Origin: an uncultured Chloroflexota bacterium
GTDB taxonomy: Bacteria > Chloroflexota > Chloroflexia > Thermomicrobiales > UBA6265
Length of the DNA stretch: 37,187 nucleotides
Assembly (NCBI GenBank): GCA_937901745.1
Contig: CALGSZ010000160.1
Coordinates: forward strand, 1-37,187
Direction of reading: 5' to 3'
Shown here: piece by piece, positions 32,456 through 37,187 of the stretch
Layout: each line of letters starts with the position of its first letter
Position numbering within the stretch: the stretch's first letter is position 1
Notes under the pieces: model-generated
What the model was told of the DNA's origin: nothing
Database searches by the model: none
The model's input: only the letters and a program-made list of their open reading frames with translations
Position numbers and translations under genes: made by a program

Positions 32456-34093
32456 ATGGCTAGCAATGCGCCATCACTTGCGCAGATGAGAGGCCAGACG
32501 GAGCACGAGGCGCCGGTTCGGAATCCGTGGGCGGTGCTGGCCGTCCTCTGCCTCTCGATCTTCATGCTCCTGGTCGATACGACCATCGTCAACGTCGCGC
32601 AAGTCAAGATCAAGGAATCGCTCGGCGCGACGCTGACGCAGATTCAGTGGGTGCTCGATTCCTACATCCTGACCTACGCCGTGCTGCTCCTCTCGTTCGG
32701 GCGGCTCGGGGATATCTTCGGCCGCAAGCGGCTGTTCACCTTCGGGATGATTCTCTTCACCAGCGCGTCCGCGCTCTGCGGCACCTCGGCGTGGCTCGGT
32801 GACCAGCTCGGCATCTCAGCGGTCAACGTCTTGATCGGCGCGCGCGTGCTGCAAGGGCTTGGCGGCGCGTTCATGATGCCGCAGTCGCTCTCCCTGCTGA
32901 CGGTGACCTTCCCGCCGGAGAAGCGTGGGGCGGCGATGGGCATTTGGGGCTCCGTCGTCGCGCTCGGCGCGATCGTCGGACCCATCATCGGTGGCCTCAT
33001 CGTCACGGATTACGCGTGGGAGTGGATCTTTCTGATCAACGTCCCGGTTGGCATCATCGCCGTGCTGGCGACGCAGCGGATCGTGCCGGAATCGACTGAT
33101 CCGCTGGCGAGCCGGCAGCTCGACTGGGGCGGTTTGATCCTTTCTGGCCTCGGCATTTTCGCGCTCGTCTACGCCTCGATCGAAGGAAACAAGGAGGGCT
33201 GGACGAGCCCGCTGATCCTCGGTCTCTTCGTCGCGAGCGCCGTCCTGCTCGTCCTCTTCGTCCTTTGGGAGCGGCGCGTCGCCGATCCGATGATGAAGCT
33301 GGAGCTCTTCCGGCTGCGGAATTTCTCGGTCGGCAGCGTCATCGCCTTCGTCGTCGCCTTCGGCATGCTCGGCATCTTTTTCCCGATGACGCTGTTCCTG
33401 CAGCAGGCGCTTGGCTTCTCCCCCATCCGCGCCGGCCTAACGATGACGCCGATGTCGATGATGGTGATGATCGCCGCGCCCCTCTCCGGCCGGCTGACCG
33501 ATCGCATCGGCGCGCGCTGGATCCTCTTCACCGGCACCAGCTTGATGGGACTCGGGATTCTCTTCATCATCAGCCGCACGAATCTGGATACGACCTGGCG
33601 GACGTTGCTGCCCGCGCTCGTGGTGACCGGGCTCGGGATGGGGATGACCTTCGCCCCAATGACAGCCGCCGCCATGCGCGAGGTGCCGCCGCGCATCTCG
33701 GGCAGCGCCTCCGGCATCCTGAACACGATGCGGAACATCGGTCAGGTACTCGGCATCGCGATACTTGGCTCCTATCTGCAGAACCGCATCGGCGTGCACA
33801 CGACCGATCGTCTTTCCGGCGTCGAGCTCCCCACCGATTTGGCCCAGAGCATCGTCCAGCTAGCGCGGCAGAGCCAATGGGAGCTGATCCCCGGCCTCGT
33901 CACCGACCCGGCGCAGCGTGGCGCGGTCTTCATGTCGCTGCAGCAGGCATTCGTCGAGGCGCTGGACAACACCTTGCTCGTCAGCTCGCTCGCTTGCTTC
34001 CTCGCCGCGGTCATCGCGCTGATGGTTCGCAATCCGGCGCGCGCGGCGGTCCGGGCCGAGCAGGAGCGCTCCGCGGTAGCGATCGCGGACTGA
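32456..34093 (+). CDS. DHA2-family (EmrB/QacA-like) 14-TM drug:H+ antiporter
   Basis: 545 aa. Motif D1 LLVDTTIVNVAQ in TM1, motif A GRLGDIFGRKRLF in the loop between TM2 and TM3, and antiporter motif C GSVVALGAIVGPIIGG in TM5 are all clear. A further motif A-like RLTDRIGAR lies in the second half. The length and about fourteen hydrophobic segments fit the DHA2 multidrug exporters. ATG 32456 (MASNAPSLAQ) follows AAGGGGAG; the upstream frame overlapping marR is not used. Cotranscribed with marR, suggesting inducible export of a toxic small molecule. No EmrA-like adaptor is present, as expected for a monoderm-type envelope. A 13-bp hairpin follows. Confidence 0.94.
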   Translation: MASNAPSLAQMRGQTEHEAPVRNPWAVLAVLCLSIFMLLVDTTIVNVAQVKIKESLGATLTQIQWVLDSYILTYAVLLLSFGRLGDIFGRKRLFTFGMILFTSASALCGTSAWLGDQLGISAVNVLIGARVLQGLGGAFMMPQSLSLLTVTFPPEKRGAAMGIWGSVVALGAIVGPIIGGLIVTDYAWEWIFLINVPVGIIAVLATQRIVPESTDPLASRQLDWGGLILSGLGIFALVYASIEGNKEGWTSPLILGLFVASAVLLVLFVLWERRVADPMMKLELFRLRNFSVGSVIAFVVAFGMLGIFFPMTLFLQQALGFSPIRAGLTMTPMSMMVMIAAPLSGRLTDRIGARWILFTGTSLMGLGILFIISRTNLDTTWRTLLPALVVTGLGMGMTFAPMTAAAMREVPPRISGSASGILNTMRNIGQVLGIAILGSYLQNRIGVHTTDRLSGVELPTDLAQSIVQLARQSQWELIPGLVTDPAQRGAVFMSLQQAFVEALDNTLLVSSLACFLAAVIALMVRNPARAAVRAEQERSAVAIAD

Positions 34094-34129
34094 CGGCTCG
34101 TCGCCGCGTCGCCCGGCGGCGACGAGCCG
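34094..34129 (+). terminator. 13-bp hairpin directly after the exporter gene
   Basis: CGGCTCGTCGCCG (34094-34106) and CGGCGACGAGCCG (34117-34129) are perfectly complementary with a 10-base loop, beginning at the base after the stop codon. The following GTATTG is a poor T tract, so termination may be Rho-assisted. Confidence 0.7.
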
Positions 34130-34136
34130 GTATTGC

Positions 34137-34199
34137 CAGGAACACATACTAAGAATTTAGGACGTCTAAACGTCCCGGCTTGCCTAATATGTGTCCCTG
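34137..34199. repeat. 63-nt nested palindrome
   Basis: Outer arms of 17 nt (34137-34153 and 34183-34199) match at 14 positions. All three mismatches become G-U pairs in minus-strand RNA, giving a continuous helix on that strand only. Inside is GGACGT-CTAA-ACGTCC (34160-34175), a perfect 6-bp stem with a tetraloop. The segment is AT-richer than its surroundings. It may be a structured RNA, a cruciform regulatory site or the remnant of a small mobile element. Confidence 0.6.
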
Positions 34200-34268
34200 C
34201 TCATGTGGGCAACCTACCGGTTGGCAATGCGCACCCCGGTGGCACTTGCAGCGCAGGGACGACCGTCA

Positions 34269-35576
34269 ATGCATCGTCTGGCGATCGCTCTTGCGATCCT
34301 TCTCTCGTTCACGACTGGTGTCACCCTCGCAGAAACGCGGAAGGTCGCGCTGCCGCCGCTCCCGCGGCCGCGAGCGCCCTCGGCCGCCGTGTTGATCTCG
34401 GTCGAGCGCTTCTACATGGCCATCAATCACATGCTCGCCACGGGTGACGCCTCCGAGTTGGAGCCCCTCCTGGATCGCGCTTTCCGCGACGAGCAACCCG
34501 CGCCAGGCACGACCGGCGATCGCGATGGCTTCCTCCAAAATGTAAGGGCGCTACACGACGCCGCTTCGACGCTGCGCCTCGAGCTCGACGACGTGATTGC
34601 CCAAGGCGACGATGCCGCTGTCCTCGTCACTGCCACCAAAGGTGACGATGAGCCGTCGGAGCTACTTCAGACGACGGGTCGGCTCTGGCCCCGAATCGAC
34701 GTGCTGCGCTTCGACGGCGACCAGCTCCTGGCGCGCCGGAGCGACCAGGCGGGCGTCGGATTCATTGCCACGTCCGTGACGGTTACGCTGCCCCTGGCCG
34801 TACAGGTGCGACCCGTCGCGGAGCTCTTTCGCGAGACGTACGACCAGGAACCGGACGAGTGGGAGGTGGAGAGCGGCCCAATCCTCATCCTCGTCGAAGC
34901 TGGGCAGCTGAGAGTCGTGCTCGATGCCGAGCCAGCGCGGCCAGCCACGCTCGTCCAGCCCAAGGGCAATTCTCGCCCCGTTATCAGTTACGCGGAGATT
35001 GTCCTGGCGCCGGGTGATGCGCTCGGCTTGCCGCCTGGCATCCGCTACCGGGCTTGGAGCGACGACGCCTCCGCGGCGGTGACGTTGACGGTCCGTCTGA
35101 AGCCAGTCGTCAACGTGCCGCGCGCTCCCGAGACAGACGCGAGTGGCGCGTTCATACCCCCTGAAGAAGCCCGAGCTGATCGCGTCTCCCTGGCGGGTGG
35201 CATGGTCGTCCGGCTCACGCGGCAGAGTGTCGAGATCACCATCGCCCGCGTCGTGCTCGCGCCACATGTCGGGGTGTCTCGGCATCGAGTCATCGGCGCC
35301 GAAATGGTGGCGGTGACGGCGGGAACACTCGATTTGACGATTGAGAATGGCCGCGCCTACGTGCAAGAACAGCCCAGCGGCGAGATGGAATTCGAGAATC
35401 GGGGGCGGACGCTAATTACTGGCGGCGTCGTAGCCGACTATGGGACGTTCGTCTCCTATCGCGCGTCCGGCAGTGAACCCCTCTCGTTCCTCCTCGTGAC
35501 GATGCGTCCCCATCCTGATGGCGGCGACTTGATGGACGAGAGCAGTCCTAAGCCCCATATCCCGGGCGTGCCATAG
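34269..35576 (+). CDS. Secreted SnoaL-like plus cupin-like protein (paralogue 1)
   Basis: 435 aa. Residues 1-21 (MHRLAIALAILLSFTTGVTLA) are a signal peptide, so the protein is exported. Residues about 36-155 are SnoaL-like (VERFYMAINHMLATGDASELE, DRDGFLQNVRALHDA, VIAQGDDAAVLVTA). The rest has two beta-rich, cupin-like blocks (ILILVEAGQLRVVLD with VLAPGDALGLPPGIRYRAWS; later VVLAPHVGVSRHRVIGAEMV). Clear metal-binding His/Glu sets of classic cupins are not obvious. Function unknown. ATG 34269 is chosen for the signal peptide, with AGGGACG upstream; the frame opens at 34191 within the palindrome. Its closest relative is the next gene, 67 bases downstream. Confidence 0.8.
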   Translation: MHRLAIALAILLSFTTGVTLAETRKVALPPLPRPRAPSAAVLISVERFYMAINHMLATGDASELEPLLDRAFRDEQPAPGTTGDRDGFLQNVRALHDAASTLRLELDDVIAQGDDAAVLVTATKGDDEPSELLQTTGRLWPRIDVLRFDGDQLLARRSDQAGVGFIATSVTVTLPLAVQVRPVAELFRETYDQEPDEWEVESGPILILVEAGQLRVVLDAEPARPATLVQPKGNSRPVISYAEIVLAPGDALGLPPGIRYRAWSDDASAAVTLTVRLKPVVNVPRAPETDASGAFIPPEEARADRVSLAGGMVVRLTRQSVEITIARVVLAPHVGVSRHRVIGAEMVAVTAGTLDLTIENGRAYVQEQPSGEMEFENRGRTLITGGVVADYGTFVSYRASGSEPLSFLLVTMRPHPDGGDLMDESSPKPHIPGVP

Positions 35577-35643
35577 GGCGGCACCTGGTCGCTGGGCCAG
35601 TCGCAACCGCGCCCAGTGTCTTCTCGCGGTCCGGAGGCGACTC

Positions 35644-36990
35644 GTGCGTAAGCCCATCCTCCCGCTCACCCTGCTGCTCACCCTCCTCACCGGTCTCGCC
35701 CTCGCCAATTTCCGCCTCGTGCTGCTCGAGGGCGGAAGCGCCGGCTCCGGCGTGGCTTTCGCGCCTACCGCTTCCTCCACGCTTACCAGTACCATCGAGC
35801 GCTTCTATGTGGCGGTCAACGGTGCTCTGACCAGTGGCTCCCAAGAGGAAGTGGAGGCATTCCTTGCCCCAGACTTCCTCGACCATGACCCAGTCCCGGG
35901 ATCGGCGCCAGACCGTGCCGGCTTCCTTGCGACGCTCGAAGCGCTTCATGCGGCCGGCCCAGCGATCGATCTCCGGGTCGAGGAGGTCGTCGCCGATGGT
36001 GATCGGGTCGCCGTTCGTCTACGTGTCCGCGCCGATCAATCTCAGTCCGCCTTACTACAATGCTCCGGCGCGCCTTGGCCCGCGACCGAGGTTTTCCGCC
36101 TTGCATCCGGCCGGATTGTCGAGCGGTGGGCCGATTCGGGAGGGCGCGGTGTTATTACCCCAGTCCTCGCCGTCAATCTTCCCCCGAGCGTGGGTGAGCT
36201 GACCGACATCACCCTCACGCGGAAGACTGTTGGTCACATCCCCGCGGTGAATCGCGATGTTCTCTTCGGCTCCACCGGGCCCACGATCGTCTTCGTGGAG
36301 GATGGAGCCCTGTCCATAACGATGGACAGGCGTTCGGATCCCGCGGTCGTGCGGCGGATCGGCGGCGGAGCCGAGACCCTCGCACCGGAGAAAGAGACGG
36401 TCATCAAGAGCGGCGAGTCACTCATCCTACCGGCTGGAAGCCACTACCGGGTGTCGAGCGCGGGTCCTAACCCGGCGCATATCCTGACCATTGCCTTGTA
36501 CCCAGTGATTTCGGCGCACCAGACCGCGGTCGCGTCGAATCGAGGTCCGGCAGAACCGTACGGCACGCCGGTAACGGCGGTGACTGAGTTTCAGATGCTC
36601 GCGATGGCGTTGAGTGTTCGGCTGCCTGACCCGATGACGATTCGGCTCGTGCGGGTGGCCCTGAGTCCGGGCCTGCAGATCTTGCCTCACCCAGTTTCGC
36701 GCGCCGAGCTACTCAGCTTGACCACCGGGGAGCTTCTCTCCGATCTCAGGAATGACGCCGGCTACGTCTACAGCCAAGATCACGAAGGCAATGGCCTGGT
36801 GGAGAATCCATCGCTGATTGCCGGCCAAGGTCTCTACGTTGACGCGGGCTCGACGGTGGAGTATACGGCGATTGGCAGCGAGCCAGCCACGTTCTGGCTG
36901 GTCGTCATCACGCCGGGCGTCGCCGCCAAGGCGCTGGTCATGCCGACCCAAACTGCCCAGCCGGAATTCAAGCGAGACATGTGGCAATAG
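35644..36990 (+). CDS. Secreted SnoaL-like plus cupin-like protein (paralogue 2)
   Basis: 448 aa from GTG 35644 with GGAGGCGACTC upstream. Signal peptide MRKPILPLTLLLTLLTGLALA. The SnoaL-like part (residues about 47-165: IERFYVAVNGALTSGSQEEVE, DRAGFLATLEALHAAG, VVADGDRVAVRLRV) aligns closely with the preceding gene. The two cupin-like blocks do too (TIVFVEDGALSITMD with IKSGESLILPAGSHYRVSS, and VALSPGLQILPHPVSRAELL). The pair therefore arose by tandem duplication and has diverged strongly. Function unknown; secreted and probably ligand-binding. It is probably cotranscribed with paralogue 1. Confidence 0.82.
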   Translation: MRKPILPLTLLLTLLTGLALANFRLVLLEGGSAGSGVAFAPTASSTLTSTIERFYVAVNGALTSGSQEEVEAFLAPDFLDHDPVPGSAPDRAGFLATLEALHAAGPAIDLRVEEVVADGDRVAVRLRVRADQSQSALLQCSGAPWPATEVFRLASGRIVERWADSGGRGVITPVLAVNLPPSVGELTDITLTRKTVGHIPAVNRDVLFGSTGPTIVFVEDGALSITMDRRSDPAVVRRIGGGAETLAPEKETVIKSGESLILPAGSHYRVSSAGPNPAHILTIALYPVISAHQTAVASNRGPAEPYGTPVTAVTEFQMLAMALSVRLPDPMTIRLVRVALSPGLQILPHPVSRAELLSLTTGELLSDLRNDAGYVYSQDHEGNGLVENPSLIAGQGLYVDAGSTVEYTAIGSEPATFWLVVITPGVAAKALVMPTQTAQPEFKRDMWQ

Positions 36991-37086
36991 CGCCGTGGCA
37001 GCCGAACGAGCGCGGCGATGTTTCGAGAGGGAGAGGCGCCGACGGCTGGCAGCGTCAGCACCGAGCCGTGACGCCGCGCGGTCCCA

Positions 37087-37185
37087 TCAGCTCGCGCGGC
37101 GCCGTTCCGCTCCCTGAGACAGGGCACGCTCATAGAGGTGGAGGGCTTCGGCGACGCGGCCGGTGCCCCGGGCCACACAGGTCAG
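37087..37185 (-). CDS. Possible C-terminal end of a TPR-like protein (5' end outside window)
   Basis: The last 32 residues of a minus-strand frame that enters from the right edge and stops at 37087. It ends with RVAEALHLYERALSQGAERRR, which resembles a tetratricopeptide helix. Too short to assign; the frame may not be real. It would be convergent with paralogue 2. Confidence 0.4.
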   Translation of the reverse strand: MTCVARGTGRVAEALHLYERALSQGAERRRAS

Positions 37186-37187
37186 CG

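Overview
The window is GC-rich and densely coded. It carries stand-alone bacterial housekeeping genes (typA/bipA, ftsH, nagB, cdd), several Pro/Thr- or Ala/Ser/Pro-rich exported proteins, many GTG starts with purine-rich ribosome binding sites, and sigma-70-like promoters whose -10 is repeatedly TATAGT. The gene mix (ECF41-type sigma factor, short UvrA paralogue, SnoaL/cupin-like secreted pairs, low-complexity ASPAASP lipoprotein) fits a Chloroflexota bacterium, perhaps class Thermomicrobia. That placement is inference from gene style; no rRNA or tRNA gene was found to anchor it. No mobile element, CRISPR array or complete phage gene was recognised.

Layout, left to right. 1-1651: 5' part of a secreted Pro/Thr-rich repeat protein (minus, cut by the window edge) with a near-consensus promoter. 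2063-3931: typA (minus), divergent from a glycerophosphodiester phosphodiesterase (4134-4889). 4949-7509: minus-strand group of an ECF41 sigma factor with a DUF1330 gene, preceded by an ECF41-like autoregulatory promoter, then a DUF2277 gene and a RibD-C/DHFR-like reductase. 7719-11547: minus-strand operon of an Asp-box beta-propeller protein, a MoaD/ThiS ubiquitin-like protein (ATGA overlap) and a short UvrA-like ABC ATPase. 11836-13371: MFS exporter. 13471-15513: ftsH. 15720-17134: an FdhD-like protein lacking the usual active-site cysteine motif, and an unrecognised small protein.

17215-20037 (plus): a catabolic-looking trio of FAD-dependent oxidase, metallo-beta-lactamase-fold hydrolase and cyclase-family hydrolase. 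20252-23332: a UvrD-type helicase with a complete DEDDh exonuclease domain inserted between its helicase motifs. 23423-23800: a small lipoprotein. 24458-28600: an inositol-monophosphatase-family enzyme, nagB (tail-to-tail overlap), a serine beta-lactamase-family protein and a polymer-forming membrane protein. 28710-30736 (minus): a cold-shock-domain protein, an XRE regulator, a stand-alone archaeo-eukaryotic-type primase (PrimPol) and cytidine deaminase; the last two overlap by 4 bp. 30928-31662: unknown protein, divergent from cdd over a region with two palindromes. 31906-34093: MarR regulator plus 14-TM drug exporter, with an operator placed over the -10 box. 34269-36990: two tandem paralogous secreted SnoaL-plus-cupin-like proteins, preceded by a 63-nt nested palindrome. 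37087-37185: a possible TPR-like C-terminus on the minus strand.

Most worth a second look: the helicase-exonuclease fusion, the propeller/ubiquitin-like/UvrA operon, the PrimPol/deaminase/XRE operon, the cysteine-less FdhD, the ECF41 autoregulatory site with altered regulatory motifs, and the 63-nt palindrome whose mismatches all become G-U pairs on one strand.
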